A stretch of 64,000 nt of DNA from Prolixibacteraceae bacterium (GTDB lineage Bacteria > Bacteroidota > Bacteroidia > Bacteroidales > Prolixibacteraceae): the NCBI GenBank assembly GCA_029975525.1, contig JARKOX010000149.1, positions 1-64,000 on the forward strand, written 5' to 3'. The translations under genes were made by a program, and so were the position numbers. Shown one piece after another: positions 19,400-30,576 of the stretch. The notes below the pieces were generated by a model. The model was not told the DNA's origin. It ran no database searches and was given only the letters and a program-made list of their open reading frames with translations. Position 1 is the first letter of the stretch. Every line of letters begins with the position of its first letter.

Positions 19400-22207
19400 A
19401 TGGCATCAACATTATCTTCAAAAGATATTGAAATACAGGGAGCACGTGTTCACAACCTGAAAAACATCGGACTCAAAATCCCCCGGAACCAACTGGTTGT
19501 GGTCACGGGGGTCTCCGGGTCCGGGAAATCATCGCTGGCTTTCGACACCCTTTTTGCCGAAGGACAACGGCGTTACGTTGAAAGCCTATCGGCCTATGCA
19601 CGCCAGTTTCTGGGGCGCATCGACAAGCCGGAGGTCGACTTTATCAAAGGAATTCCGCCGGCAATTGCCATCGAACAGAAGGTGAACACGCGCAATCCGC
19701 GGTCAACCGTGGGAACTTCCACCGAAATTTACGACTACCTGAAGCTGTTGTTTGCCCGCATAGGGAAGACCATCTCTCCGGTGTCGGGTGAAGAGGTGAC
19801 CCGCCATTCGGTAACCGACGTGGTGGATTTCCTGCTCTCGTTTCCCGACAACACCCGGGCGTTGATTGCCTCCCCGCTGCGCCCCAAAAACGGGAGGTCG
19901 CTACTGCAGGAGGCCGAACTTTTGCTGCAGCAGGGATTTACCCGGCTCGAATCGGAGAACGAAATCTACCAGATCGACCAGTTGCTGGCGCAGCAGGAGC
20001 ACAACTTCTGTTCGGGTAACTGCAACGTGGTGGTTGACCGGGTCAGTGTCCACCGCGACGAAGACACCCAAAACCGCCTCGGCGACTCGGTTCAGACAGC
20101 CTTCTTTGAAGGGCAGGGCGAATGCACCGTGAAAATCTATACCACCGACGAAGTGATCGTCCGTCATTTCTCTAACCGTTTTGAGGCCGACGGAATCGAG
20201 TTCGAAGAGCCGTCGGTGCACATGTTCAGCTTCAACAACCCGCTGGGCGCCTGCCCCTCCTGCGAAGGATACGGAAAAGTGATCGGCATCGACGAAGACC
20301 TGGTGATTCCCAACAAATCACTTTCGGTTTACCAGGATGCCGTTGCCTGCTGGAAAGGCGAAAAAATGAAAGAGTGGAAAGAGCAACTGATTTATGCTGC
20401 CGACAAGTTCAACTTCCCAATCCACAAACCTTATTACCAGCTCAGCGAAGAGCAACGACACCTGCTTTGGACCGGAAATCGCCACTTCGACGGGCTCAAT
20501 GACTTTTTCAAATACCTCGAAGACAAAAGTTATAAAATTCAGTACCGGGTCATGCTTTCCCGCTACCGCGGAAAGACCACCTGCCCCGAATGCCGCGGCA
20601 CCCGCCTGAAAAAAGAGGCCGGATATGTAAAAATTGCGGGCAAATCAATCCAGGACCTGGCTTTAATGCCTGTTTCAGAACTGTACAACTTCTTCATTTC
20701 GCTCGACCTTACCCGCCACGAACAGGAGATTGCCAAGCGAATTCTGATTGAAGTCCGGAACCGGCTGACTTTTCTGAATGATGTGGGGCTCGGTTATCTT
20801 ACGCTGAACCGGCTCTCCTCCACCCTTTCCGGCGGCGAGTCACAACGGATCAACCTAGCCACTTCGCTGGGCAGCAGCCTGGTCGGCTCGCTCTACATCC
20901 TCGACGAACCCAGCATCGGATTACATCCGCGCGACACCATGCGGCTGATCGGTGTGCTGAAAAAGCTGCGCCAGCTCGGAAATACGGTACTGATCGTCGA
21001 ACACGACGAAGATATTATGCGGGCGGCCAGCCAGATTATCGACATCGGCCCGCTGGCTGGGCTGCATGGCGGAGAAGTGGTTTTCCAGGGGAACCACAGC
21101 GAACTCAAACAACATCCCGAGAGCCTGACAGCCCGCTACCTCACCGGCCTCGAGACGATTGCCGTGCCGGCGCAGCGGCGCAAATGGCGCAATTACATCG
21201 AAATCAAAGGCGCCCGGGAAAACAACCTGAAAAACCTCGACGTCAAATTCCCGCTCAATATGCTCACGGTGGTTACCGGTGTCAGCGGCTCCGGAAAATC
21301 ATCGCTGGTGAGTAAAATCCTCTACCCGGCGCTGGCCAAAATGCTGGGCGGATACGGTGAACGCACCGGCTACCACGATGCTATCCTGGGGGATACCCAC
21401 CTGATTTCCGGAATCGAATTTGTCGACCAGAATCCGATCGGAAAATCGTCGCGCTCCAATCCGGTTACCTACCTGAAAGCTTACGACGAAATCCGCAAAT
21501 TGATGTCGGAACAGCAGGCTGCCAAATACCAAGGGCTGACGCCGTCTCATTTCTCTTTCAATGTGGATGGCGGCCGCTGCGACGAATGTCAGGGAGAAGG
21601 AACCATTAAAGTGGAGATGCAGTTTCTGGCCGACGTTTTCCTGGTTTGTGAGAGCTGCGGCGGAAAACGCTTCAAAGAAGAGGTGCTGGAGGTAAAATAC
21701 AAAGAGAAAAATATCGACGATATACTCAACCTTTCGGTAGACCAGGCCATCGAACTATTTGGAAAAGGAAAAACTTCCACCGAAAAAAAGATTGTAAAAA
21801 GGTTGAAACCGTTACAGGATGTTGGACTGGGATACATCAAGCTGGGGCAGTCATCGAGTACGCTGTCGGGCGGCGAAAGCCAGCGCGTAAAACTGGCTTC
21901 ATTCCTGGCTCATGAGAAAGACACCCCTACCCTGTTTGTTTTCGACGAGCCCACCACCGGCCTCCATTTTCACGACATCCGCAAGCTGCTCGATTCATTC
22001 AATGCACTGCTGGAGCGGGGGCACTCCATTATTGTGATTGAACACAACCTGGAGATAATCAAATCGGCCGACTGGGTGATCGACCTCGGCCCCGAAGGAG
22101 GCGACAGTGGCGGGAATATTGTCTTTGAGGGAGTTCCCGAGGATTTGATCAAGCAGGAAAACTCTTACACCGGAAAAGCGTTGCGCGACAAACTGCCGCC
22201 ACACTAA
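19400..22207 (+). CDS. uvrA: Excinuclease ABC subunit UvrA
   Basis: Two ATPase halves ([60 protein letters not shown]), zinc-finger CxxC motifs, duplicated LSGGESQR. Confidence 0.98.
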   Translation: MASTLSSKDIEIQGARVHNLKNIGLKIPRNQLVVVTGVSGSGKSSLAFDTLFAEGQRRYVESLSAYARQFLGRIDKPEVDFIKGIPPAIAIEQKVNTRNPRSTVGTSTEIYDYLKLLFARIGKTISPVSGEEVTRHSVTDVVDFLLSFPDNTRALIASPLRPKNGRSLLQEAELLLQQGFTRLESENEIYQIDQLLAQQEHNFCSGNCNVVVDRVSVHRDEDTQNRLGDSVQTAFFEGQGECTVKIYTTDEVIVRHFSNRFEADGIEFEEPSVHMFSFNNPLGACPSCEGYGKVIGIDEDLVIPNKSLSVYQDAVACWKGEKMKEWKEQLIYAADKFNFPIHKPYYQLSEEQRHLLWTGNRHFDGLNDFFKYLEDKSYKIQYRVMLSRYRGKTTCPECRGTRLKKEAGYVKIAGKSIQDLALMPVSELYNFFISLDLTRHEQEIAKRILIEVRNRLTFLNDVGLGYLTLNRLSSTLSGGESQRINLATSLGSSLVGSLYILDEPSIGLHPRDTMRLIGVLKKLRQLGNTVLIVEHDEDIMRAASQIIDIGPLAGLHGGEVVFQGNHSELKQHPESLTARYLTGLETIAVPAQRRKWRNYIEIKGARENNLKNLDVKFPLNMLTVVTGVSGSGKSSLVSKILYPALAKMLGGYGERTGYHDAILGDTHLISGIEFVDQNPIGKSSRSNPVTYLKAYDEIRKLMSEQQAAKYQGLTPSHFSFNVDGGRCDECQGEGTIKVEMQFLADVFLVCESCGGKRFKEEVLEVKYKEKNIDDILNLSVDQAIELFGKGKTSTEKKIVKRLKPLQDVGLGYIKLGQSSSTLSGGESQRVKLASFLAHEKDTPTLFVFDEPTTGLHFHDIRKLLDSFNALLERGHSIIVIEHNLEIIKSADWVIDLGPEGGDSGGNIVFEGVPEDLIKQENSYTGKALRDKLPPH

Positions 22208-22257
22208 TTTCCGGCAAACCCAACGTTCCATTCTCCCGGAATCCGGGAGAGAAAAAG

Positions 22258-23583
22258 CTACTGCATACCGTTTTCAACCGACAGTAGCCCGGCAATTCTG
22301 CAGAGTTCGGTTTCAGCGGTTTTACAGCGGAATTTGCTGGTCAGCAGCCGGTTTTCAGCTTCCATCAGTTTCACCTGGGTTTCGCGCAGCTCCACATCGG
22401 TAAGACTGCCCAGCCGGTATTTTTCTTCGGCAACGGCAAAATTCTGGCGGGCCAGGTCCAGACTTTCGGTTTCAAACTTCACCAGCCGGAGGTTGGTAAC
22501 ATAATCGTTATAAGTTTGCTGCAAATTGGCCTGCAGCTGCAACTGCAACTGTTCGGCTTCGGTTTGCGCCGACTCTTCGCGGATGCGGGCCTGGGCGATC
22601 TGCTGCCGGGTGGTAAATCCGTCAAAAATATTGTAAGCCAGCGATACGCCAACAGTAAATCCATAGTTTCGGTTTGAAGTCATCAGTCCGACATCCGACT
22701 TCGATTTGCTGAAATTGTAGCCCGAATTAAGGCTGAGCCGCGGCAATTGCTGCGAACGCAGCTCTTTGACAGTCAGCGTGGCCACTCCCACAGCGTTGCG
22801 GGCCCGTTGCAGATCGGGGTTCTCTTGTTGGGCGCGAACCCAAAGTTCCTCCTGCCGGAGGTCGTATTTCAGCGGAATGTCGGTGTCCACTTCAAACGGC
22901 TCGGTGAGGTTGCGGCAAAGCAGCAAGTTGAGGTCCGACTTGAGGTTCTCGACCACGGCCAGCTGGCGGAGATAGTTGGCACTGTCGGCATTCATATCGA
23001 CGGTAGCCTGCAAAACAGCCAGTTCCGATCCGCTCCCCACATCGGCCCGCGCCTTCGCAAAAAGGCGCCGTTCGGCCGAATTCCGGAGCGCTTCCCTGTA
23101 AACATTGGCCAGTGCCTGCTGGGCTGCGATATTGTAATAAACCTCTACCACGGCGGCCACGGTTCCCTCAATCACCGACCGCAACTGCAGGGCGCTCAGT
23201 TTTTCCAGTTCATTCAGTTTGTCTTTCTGGATAAACATATTAAAGCCGTCAAAAAAAGTCCAGTTCAGCTGTAAACCGGCACTCTGGTTGTTGGTTTTGG
23301 CATCTTTCCCTTCGCGGGTACGTCCGTCGTAATAAATCTGTTTTGAATTATTGATGGCCAGCGAACGGGAGCCGGTTAGCCCCAAAACAGGCAACATGCC
23401 TGCATTTCCGAGGGAATTGCCGGTTTCGGCAATCTTCAAATTGTTTTCGGCCAGCGAAATGCTGAAATTATTTTCAAGCGCCAGCACCACGGCATCGGCC
23501 AGGCGAAGCGTGTCGGCAGCTTTTCCGGCCGCTGGCACCAAAAGGGTTGAAATGAAAAATATGATCAAACAAAACTGTTTCAT
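22258..23583 (-). CDS. TolC family outer membrane efflux protein
   Basis: Signal peptide; TolC-type coiled repeats (LADAVVLALENNFSISLAENNLKIAE...); 4-nt overlap with the RND gene. Confidence 0.93.
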   Translation of the reverse strand: MKQFCLIIFFISTLLVPAAGKAADTLRLADAVVLALENNFSISLAENNLKIAETGNSLGNAGMLPVLGLTGSRSLAINNSKQIYYDGRTREGKDAKTNNQSAGLQLNWTFFDGFNMFIQKDKLNELEKLSALQLRSVIEGTVAAVVEVYYNIAAQQALANVYREALRNSAERRLFAKARADVGSGSELAVLQATVDMNADSANYLRQLAVVENLKSDLNLLLCRNLTEPFEVDTDIPLKYDLRQEELWVRAQQENPDLQRARNAVGVATLTVKELRSQQLPRLSLNSGYNFSKSKSDVGLMTSNRNYGFTVGVSLAYNIFDGFTTRQQIAQARIREESAQTEAEQLQLQLQANLQQTYNDYVTNLRLVKFETESLDLARQNFAVAEEKYRLGSLTDVELRETQVKLMEAENRLLTSKFRCKTAETELCRIAGLLSVENGMQ

Positions 23584-26500
23584 GATTCACTGATTTCGTA
23601 ATTCTTCTTTTTACTGCTTGAAATATAGGTATAGAGGGCAGGAATCACGTAAAGGGTGAGCACCAGCGAAAAGAGCAGGCCGCCAATAATGACAATCCCC
23701 ATGGAAACACGGCTTTTGGCGCCGGCGCCCAGCGCCAGGGCAATCGGAACAGCGCCCAGTACCGTGGCCAGACTGGTCATCAGAATTGGACGGAACCTTT
23801 GGGTAGCCGCTTCGAGCACGGCACTCCGGATGGTTTTTCCGGCCGCCTTTTTCTGGTTGGCAAATTCCACGATCAGAATGCCGTTTTTGGTTACGATCCC
23901 GATCAGCATAATCATCCCAATCTGGCTGAAAATATTGATCGTCTGCCCGAAAATGATCAGTGAGAGCAATGCCCCGGCAATGGCCAGCGGCACGGTAAAC
24001 ATGATCACCAGCGGGTCACGGAAACTTTCGAACTGCGCCGAAAGGATCAGGTAGATCAGTATCAGCGCCAGCATAAATGCAAAAAGCAAGGTATTGGAGC
24101 TTTCGGCGTAGTCGCGCGACGGGCCGGAAAGGCTTGTGACAAAAGTATCGTCGAGCACCTCTTGGGCAATGCGGTCCATGGCTTCAATCCCCTGTCCAAG
24201 CGTGTAGCCCGGCGACGGGTTGGCCGAAAAGGTTGCCGAGATGTAACGATTAAACCGGTAGATCTGCGGCAGGCTGCTGTTGTACTGTACCTGGATCAGA
24301 TTATCGAGCTGCACCAGCTCGTTGCGGCGGTTGCGCACATACACCGTACTGAGGTCGACCGGGTCGTCGCGGAAAGGCCGGTCGGCCTGGCCAATCACCT
24401 GGTACTGTTTCCCGTTGTAGATGAAATACCCCATCCGCTGCCCGCTGAAAAAGAGCTGCAGCGTTTCGGCAATATCACGAATGGTAACTCCCATGGTACG
24501 GGCGCGGTCGCGATCGATGGTCAGCGTCATCTCCGGCTTGTTGAATTTCAGGTTGAGGTCGACTACCTGAAAGGCCGGATCTTCCTGTGCCCGTTTCAAA
24601 AACGCAGGCAGCACCTCCTTGAGTTTATCGATATTCTGGGCCTGGATTACATATTGAACAGGCATTCCGCCGCCTCTTCCCACCTGAATCGTTTGCTCCT
24701 GACTGACAATAACGCGGGCGAAAGTCATCGGGCGGAAACGGGCGGTCAACTCATCGGCAATCTCCTGCTGCGAACGTTCACGATCGCCGGGCGGGGTCAG
24801 CGTCATCCGGATAAAACCGGAGTTGGTTGCACCCGAACTTCCGAATCCCGGCGAGGTCAATCCGATGAAAGCCTCTTTTTCGGGCAGGGAGTCGACGATG
24901 GCGATCAGCTGCTTCATGTATTCATCCATCTTCTCATAAGAGACCCCTTCGGGAGCCGTAGCCGAAATCATCAAACGGCTTTTGTCCTGCATCGGGGCCA
25001 GTTCCCCCGGAATAGAGAACCACAATCCCCCAACCATCAGAATGGCTACCGCCATTACCGCGAAGGCCACCCACCGGTGTTTTAAAAAGTGGTCCAGCGA
25101 ACGGTTGTACCGGCCAATCAGGGCAACGAAGAACCGCTCGGTACGCTCGTAAAAGCGGCTGTGGTGTTCGTTGTGTTTCAGCCAGTGGGCGCTCATCATC
25201 GGGGTTAGGGTCAACGACACCACGGCAGAAATGATAACCGCCCCGGCCATCACAATGGCAAACTCGCGGAACAGCTGGCCGGTTAATCCCTGCAGAAAAA
25301 TAATCGGCAGAAATACCGCCGCCAGCGTGATGGTGGTGGAGACAATGGCAAAGAAAATCTCTTTGGAACCTTTGAATCCGGCCTCCAGCGGCGACATTCC
25401 CTCCTCGATTTTACGGTAGATATTTTCGAGAACCACAATCGCATCATCCACCACCAGGCCGGTAGCCAGCACAATACTGAGCAACGTCAGAATGTTAATG
25501 GTGTAGCCGGCCAGGTACATCACAAAGAAAGAGCCGATCAGCGAAATCGGGATGGCAAAAACCGGGATGAGGGTGGTACGCCATTCGCGCAGGAAAAAGA
25601 AGATAACCAATACCACCAGCGTAAAAGCGATCAGAATCGTCTCCTGTACCTCATCAATGGCATTTCGAATCGAGATGGTAGTATCCGACGACGTGCCGAT
25701 GCGTAAATCTTCGGGCATGTCTTTTTTGATCTGCTCAATGCGGCGCAGCACTTCGTCTACGATGGTAATGTGGTTGGCTCCCGGAAGCGGCGTAATCGCC
25801 AGGCCGATCATCGGGATGCCGCCGTTTCCGCGCATAATCGACTTTTCGTTTTCGGCCGTGAGCACCGCATTTCCGACATCCTTAAACTTCACCAGCATTC
25901 CGTCCGACTCGCGGATAATCATATCGTTAAACTCGGCCGCTGTCGTCATCCGGCCGTAAGTACGCACCGAAAGTTCCGTTCCGTACCCCTCAATCCGTCC
26001 GGTAGGAAGCTCAATATTTTCGCGGTTCAGCGCATCGCGCACGTCGAGCGGGGTAAGCCCGTAACCGGCCAGTTTCAGCGGGTCGATATACAATTTGATG
26101 GAGTAGCGTTTTTCCCCGTAAATCCGGATTTCACTGACTCCCGGAACGGTTTGCAGCTGCTCTTTGAAAAGATTGTTGCCAATTTCTGAAAGCTCCAGCA
26201 GGCTGCGTTTTTCGCTCTGCAGGGTCATCACATAAATGGGGTTCGAGTCGGCATCGGTTTTCACCACGATGGGCGGGTCGACATCGGGGGGAAGGTTGCG
26301 CCGGGCGCGCGACACCCGGTCGCGTACGTCATTGGCCGCCGCCTCCATTTCGGTACCCACATTAAATTCCACAGTAATGGAACTTGCCCCGTCACGCGAG
26401 ATCGAGGTGAGTGTCCGGATACCGGCAATCCCGTTGATACTCTCTTCCAAAGGCTCCGTTATCTGGCTTTCGATCACATCGGCATTGGCGCCCGGATAGC

Positions 26501-26648
26501 TGGTTGAAACATTGATGGTAGGCGGTTCGATGCTGGGGTATTCACGAACCCCCAAAAAAGTGTACCCGATGATCCCGAACAGTACGATCAGGATGGATAA
26601 CACCATCGACAATACCGGCCTTTTGATAAATATGGCAGAAAAATTCAT
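23580..26648 (-). CDS. Efflux RND transporter permease (HAE1/AcrB type)
   Basis: IFIKRPVLSMVLSILIVLFGIIGYTFLGVREYPSIEPPTINVSTSYPGANADVIE; GLVVDDAIVVLENI. Confidence 0.97.
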   Translation of the reverse strand: MNFSAIFIKRPVLSMVLSILIVLFGIIGYTFLGVREYPSIEPPTINVSTSYPGANADVIESQITEPLEESINGIAGIRTLTSISRDGASSITVEFNVGTEMEAAANDVRDRVSRARRNLPPDVDPPIVVKTDADSNPIYVMTLQSEKRSLLELSEIGNNLFKEQLQTVPGVSEIRIYGEKRYSIKLYIDPLKLAGYGLTPLDVRDALNRENIELPTGRIEGYGTELSVRTYGRMTTAAEFNDMIIRESDGMLVKFKDVGNAVLTAENEKSIMRGNGGIPMIGLAITPLPGANHITIVDEVLRRIEQIKKDMPEDLRIGTSSDTTISIRNAIDEVQETILIAFTLVVLVIFFFLREWRTTLIPVFAIPISLIGSFFVMYLAGYTINILTLLSIVLATGLVVDDAIVVLENIYRKIEEGMSPLEAGFKGSKEIFFAIVSTTITLAAVFLPIIFLQGLTGQLFREFAIVMAGAVIISAVVSLTLTPMMSAHWLKHNEHHSRFYERTERFFVALIGRYNRSLDHFLKHRWVAFAVMAVAILMVGGLWFSIPGELAPMQDKSRLMISATAPEGVSYEKMDEYMKQLIAIVDSLPEKEAFIGLTSPGFGSSGATNSGFIRMTLTPPGDRERSQQEIADELTARFRPMTFARVIVSQEQTIQVGRGGGMPVQYVIQAQNIDKLKEVLPAFLKRAQEDPAFQVVDLNLKFNKPEMTLTIDRDRARTMGVTIRDIAETLQLFFSGQRMGYFIYNGKQYQVIGQADRPFRDDPVDLSTVYVRNRRNELVQLDNLIQVQYNSSLPQIYRFNRYISATFSANPSPGYTLGQGIEAMDRIAQEVLDDTFVTSLSGPSRDYAESSNTLLFAFMLALILIYLILSAQFESFRDPLVIMFTVPLAIAGALLSLIIFGQTINIFSQIGMIMLIGIVTKNGILIVEFANQKKAAGKTIRSAVLEAATQRFRPILMTSLATVLGAVPIALALGAGAKSRVSMGIVIIGGLLFSLVLTLYVIPALYTYISSSKKKNYEISES

Positions 26649-26660
26649 ACGTGAGGCAAA

Positions 26661-27773
26661 TTAGTTTGGAGTTTGTGCTTGTGCTGCCCGGCCGGCTTCC
26701 TTAACCACCACCGGCGAACCATTGTTGATCTGGAGCAATCCCGAAACGATCAGGCTGTCGCCCGACTGAATTCCGCTTAAAATCTGTATTTCTGTCTCGG
26801 TGCGCAGGCCGGTCTGCACCTCCACCAGATTGGCCCGACCCGCTTTGCAGAGATAAACCGAACTCTTCGTCAGGTCAGAAATCAGCGCTTCCGAAGGGAT
26901 GGTCAAGGCATCGGGGAACGATTCGAGCACAATCGAAATGCGGGCAAAAGTTCCGGGGATCAGCTTTTGTCCGGTATTGGGACAGAGCGCCCGGACTTTC
27001 AGGCTGCGAGTTTCGGCCGTAATTCCTGCTTCGCTGGCAAAAATCCGTCCGGTGAAAACCGAATCTGAGTTTTCGATCTGAAAGGAAATCTCTTGTCCTT
27101 CGCGAATGAGGCTGCTGTATTTTTCGGGCACATCAAATTCAATTTTGACAGGGTTGAGCTGCTGCAAAGTGGCAACCACCGTGTTGCTGACCACAAAATT
27201 ACCGGGACTTACACTCCGCAACCCGATTTTACCGGAAAACGGGGCATACACTTCGGTTTTGGCAATCTGGGCCAGCAGCAACTGTTTGTCGGCCTGGGTG
27301 ATCTTCAGCTGATTGTAGGCGGCATCGTACTCCTCCTGGCTGATGGCTTTAATCTCGAGCAGCTTCCGTTTGCGATACTCCTCATCGGCCAGCAGTTTTT
27401 CCTGTGCCTGGTTGCGGCAGAGTTGCGCCTGCAAATCGGCATCGTTGATCTTCATCAACAGTTTGCCCTTCTCAACCAGCGAACCTTCCGTAAAATTGAT
27501 GCTGACCACCCGGCCGGAAACCTCCGGTTTTAACTCCACCTTTTCATTGGCCAGGATGGTTCCCGTAGCACTGATGCGGTTCTGTAAAAAACGGGGATGA
27601 ACCACCTGCGCTTCAACCGTGACAGGTCCTCCCCGGCGCCCGCCTCCCGCCTGAGCCGATTCCGGATTTTTTTTACTGCACCCGATCTGAAGAGAAAAAA
27701 GAGCTCCTGCAAGCAGAAATACGCTGGCGGAAGTCCGCACTACGTTACCGGTTAACAAATTGAAATTCGCCAT
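26661..27773 (-). CDS. Efflux RND transporter periplasmic adaptor subunit
   Basis: Lipoprotein-like SP (LQIGCSKK), GRVVSINFTEGSLVEKGKLLMKIND, YAPFSGKIGLRSVSPGNFV. Confidence 0.95.
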   Translation of the reverse strand: MANFNLLTGNVVRTSASVFLLAGALFSLQIGCSKKNPESAQAGGGRRGGPVTVEAQVVHPRFLQNRISATGTILANEKVELKPEVSGRVVSINFTEGSLVEKGKLLMKINDADLQAQLCRNQAQEKLLADEEYRKRKLLEIKAISQEEYDAAYNQLKITQADKQLLLAQIAKTEVYAPFSGKIGLRSVSPGNFVVSNTVVATLQQLNPVKIEFDVPEKYSSLIREGQEISFQIENSDSVFTGRIFASEAGITAETRSLKVRALCPNTGQKLIPGTFARISIVLESFPDALTIPSEALISDLTKSSVYLCKAGRANLVEVQTGLRTETEIQILSGIQSGDSLIVSGLLQINNGSPVVVKEAGRAAQAQTPN

Positions 27774-28251
27774 TTTAAATCATTAAGAAAGTGGTCAAAA
27801 ATAAGGCTTTGCCGCATGTAAAGCCTGAGACTAACAAATCTAACAAAATTTTAACCTGTTGCTGTTTGTGCCACTCCCTGCCCGATGCAGATCACGGTCA
27901 AAAACAACAAACCGGCTGATTTGATTGTCATCTGTCATTTTGGTTTAATCTGAAAAAAATTAAAAATTTCATAACCTTCACCACACGGATCCTGACCGTT
28001 TTTACCCACCCCAAAAAAACTTCGCCTGCTCGCCCGAAAAACCGTGATTGCCTTGCTACAAAAGGCTTTCAGGTTAAAAAATCATGAAAAAGATATTGTA
28101 CAACATATCCTGACGATAGCACCCTAATTATAAGAAAGTTGCAACTAAAGGCCCGCAGCGCAAAAAAACTTTAATTCCCTGTTTTTCTTGACATTCCACA
28201 AGCATCCCTCAAAGTGCCTGAGCCTCACCTTCCCGGCAAATAATCCGCAAC

Positions 28252-28281
28252 TTGGTTGTTAATAAATTATTACTATTTTTG
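28252..28281 (+). promoter_or_regulatory. Candidate Bacteroidota -33/-7 promoter for the EF-G paralog
   Basis: TTGG, 18 nt, then TATTTTTG (matches TAnnTTTG), 61 nt upstream of the ATG. Confidence 0.5.
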
Positions 28282-28341
28282 GTGGCCTTCGAGAATAATT
28301 TTTCGAAAACAAGATTTTTTATACTACAAAGCTAACATACC

Positions 28342-30498
28342 ATGAAAGTTTACAAAACGAACCAAATTCGGAACATTGCCTTAATTGGAAATGCCGGCAG
28401 TGGAAAAACCACCCTCGCAGAAGCCATGCTGCTGGAGGGTGGAGTAATTAATCGTCGGGGCGAAGTCACGGCCAAAAATACGGTTTCAGACTACCAGCCG
28501 ATCGAACAGGAATATGGCAACTCGGTATTCTCTTCTGTGTTATATGCCGAGTACAACGATTACAAAATCAACATTCTTGACACGCCTGGTATGGACGATC
28601 TGAGTGGCGGCGTGGTTTCGTCGCTCGAAGTGGCCGATACGGGGCTGTTGATGGTAAACTCTTCAAACGGGGTGGAAGCTGGCACCGAAGCTGCGGCCCG
28701 TCACGCCGAAACCAAACACAAACCGCTGATTTTTGTCTTCAACCAGTTGGACCACGAAAACGCCAACTTCGACCAGACCCTCGACAAATGCAAATCGATC
28801 TTCGGAAATAAAGTTACGATCGTCCAATATCCGGTTGATGCCGGTCCCGGTTTCAGCTCCATCATCGATGTGCTGAAAATGAAACTGTACAAATACGGCA
28901 AAGATGGCGGCCAGCCGGAAGTGCTCGAAATCCCCGCTTCGGAAAAAGAGCGGGCCGAAGAGCTGCACAACGAACTGATCGAAATGGCTGCCGAAAACGA
29001 AGAATCGCTGATGGAACTCTACTTCGAACAGGGGTCACTCAGCGAAGACGAGATGCGCAAAGGCATGAAAATGGGAATCCTGCAACGCGACCTTTTCCCC
29101 GTATTCTGCGTTTGTGCCAAGAAAAATATTGGGGTGAACCGTTTGCTGGAATTCATCGGAAACGTAGCCCCGGCGCCCAACGAATTGCCCATGCGCAAAA
29201 TCGAAAGCGGCAAAGAGGTGACCATGAGCGAAACCGAACAACCCAGCCTGTTTGTTTTCAAAACAGCCATTGAATCGCACGTGGGCGAAATCACCTATTT
29301 CAAGGTTATGTCGGGAAAAATCACCGAAAGCATCGACCTGACCAACGCCACCAACGGTGCAAAAGAACGGTTGTCGCAAATTTTTGTATCGGCCGGTAAA
29401 AGCCGCACCAAAGTACCCGAAATGGTGGCCGGCGACATTGGCTGCACCGTTAAGCTGAAAGAGACCAAATATAGCCAGACCCTTTCTACCAAAGAGTCCG
29501 GGACCAAATTTATCCCCCTGCAGTTTCCGGCTCCCCGTCACCGCGTGGCCGTGAAAGCAGTCAGCGAAACCGACGACGAAAAGGTAGGCGAAATCCTGAA
29601 CCGGATCAAATACGAAGACCCAACCTTTGTTATTGAATACTCCAAGGAGCTTCGCCAGCTGATCGTACACAGCCAGGGCGAATACCACATGAACATGCTG
29701 AAGTGGTTCTTCGACTCGGTGCATAAAATTGAGATCGAATTCAAAGAGCCGCGCATTCCCTACCGCGAAACCATTACCAAAGCGGCACAGGCCGATTACC
29801 GCCACAAAAAGCAGTCGGGCGGCGCCGGACAGTTTGGCGAGGTTCACATGATTATTGAACCGTTTGAAGAAGGCAGCACCCCGAAAAGTGTTTTCATTTT
29901 CGACGGAAAAGAACAGAAAATTTCGGTTCGCGACGTGCAGGAACACCAACTGTCGTGGGGCGGCAAACTGATCTTCTGCAACTGTATTGTGGGCGGCTCG
30001 ATCGACGCCCGTTTTATGCCGGCAATCCTGAAAGGGATCATGGAAAAAATGGAGCAGGGCCCGCTCACCGGCTCTTATGCCCGCGACATCATCGTGTATG
30101 TGTACGATGGTAAAATGCACCCGGTCGATTCCAATGAGATTTCGTTCAAACTGGCGGGCCGCAACGCTTTCAGCATGGCTTTCAAAAAAGCCAACCCGAA
30201 AATTCTGGAGCCGATCTACGACCTGGAAGTGTGGGTACCCAGCGACCGCATGGGCGACGTGATGAGCGACCTCCAGGGACGCCGCGCCCTCATCATGGGA
30301 ATGGGTTCCGAAAAAGGGTATGAAAAGATCTCGGCCCGCGTTCCGCTGAAAGAGATGAACAAATACGCCACCTCGCTGAGTTCGATCACCGGAGGCCGCG
30401 GACAGTTCAAAATCAGTTTCAATGCCTATGAAAAAGTACCTGCCGACGTTCAGGATGAGCTCCTCAAAGCTTACGAAGCCGAGCAGGAAGAAGAATAA
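28342..30498 (+). CDS. Elongation factor G paralog (EF-G2 type, 718 aa)
   Basis: EF-G architecture with divergent G motifs: GNAGSGKTT, DTPGMDD (His to Met), NQLD. C-terminal GGRGQFKISFNAYEKVPADVQDELLKAYEAE. Confidence 0.92.
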   Translation: MKVYKTNQIRNIALIGNAGSGKTTLAEAMLLEGGVINRRGEVTAKNTVSDYQPIEQEYGNSVFSSVLYAEYNDYKINILDTPGMDDLSGGVVSSLEVADTGLLMVNSSNGVEAGTEAAARHAETKHKPLIFVFNQLDHENANFDQTLDKCKSIFGNKVTIVQYPVDAGPGFSSIIDVLKMKLYKYGKDGGQPEVLEIPASEKERAEELHNELIEMAAENEESLMELYFEQGSLSEDEMRKGMKMGILQRDLFPVFCVCAKKNIGVNRLLEFIGNVAPAPNELPMRKIESGKEVTMSETEQPSLFVFKTAIESHVGEITYFKVMSGKITESIDLTNATNGAKERLSQIFVSAGKSRTKVPEMVAGDIGCTVKLKETKYSQTLSTKESGTKFIPLQFPAPRHRVAVKAVSETDDEKVGEILNRIKYEDPTFVIEYSKELRQLIVHSQGEYHMNMLKWFFDSVHKIEIEFKEPRIPYRETITKAAQADYRHKKQSGGAGQFGEVHMIIEPFEEGSTPKSVFIFDGKEQKISVRDVQEHQLSWGGKLIFCNCIVGGSIDARFMPAILKGIMEKMEQGPLTGSYARDIIVYVYDGKMHPVDSNEISFKLAGRNAFSMAFKKANPKILEPIYDLEVWVPSDRMGDVMSDLQGRRALIMGMGSEKGYEKISARVPLKEMNKYATSLSSITGGRGQFKISFNAYEKVPADVQDELLKAYEAEQEEE

Positions 30499-30544
30499 CA
30501 GACCATTTTCTAATCCATTTTCTATAAAACTAAACTAATGGAAG

Positions 30545-30576
30545 CCCTGGTCCGTGAGGCCCGGGGTTTTCTTTTT
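30545..30576 (+). terminator. Terminator downstream of the EF-G paralog
   Basis: CCCTGGTCC-GTGA-GGCCCGGGG imperfect stem followed by TTTTCTTTTTT. Confidence 0.8.

Noticed and set aside
22232-22250. TCTCCCGG-AAT-CCGGGAGA inverted repeat between uvrA and the TolC gene; the same 8-mer arms recur at 34477-34516
   Set aside because: No T-run on either strand in the first copy. The 8-mer also occurs within coding sequence (around 31611 and 52370), so recurrence is probably compositional rather than a mobile repeat.
24162-25085. 307-aa + strand ORF
   Set aside because: Antisense to the first RND permease; no domain evidence.
29035-30120. 361-aa minus-strand ORF
   Set aside because: Antisense to the EF-G paralog; no recognisable domain; composition typical of a mirror frame.
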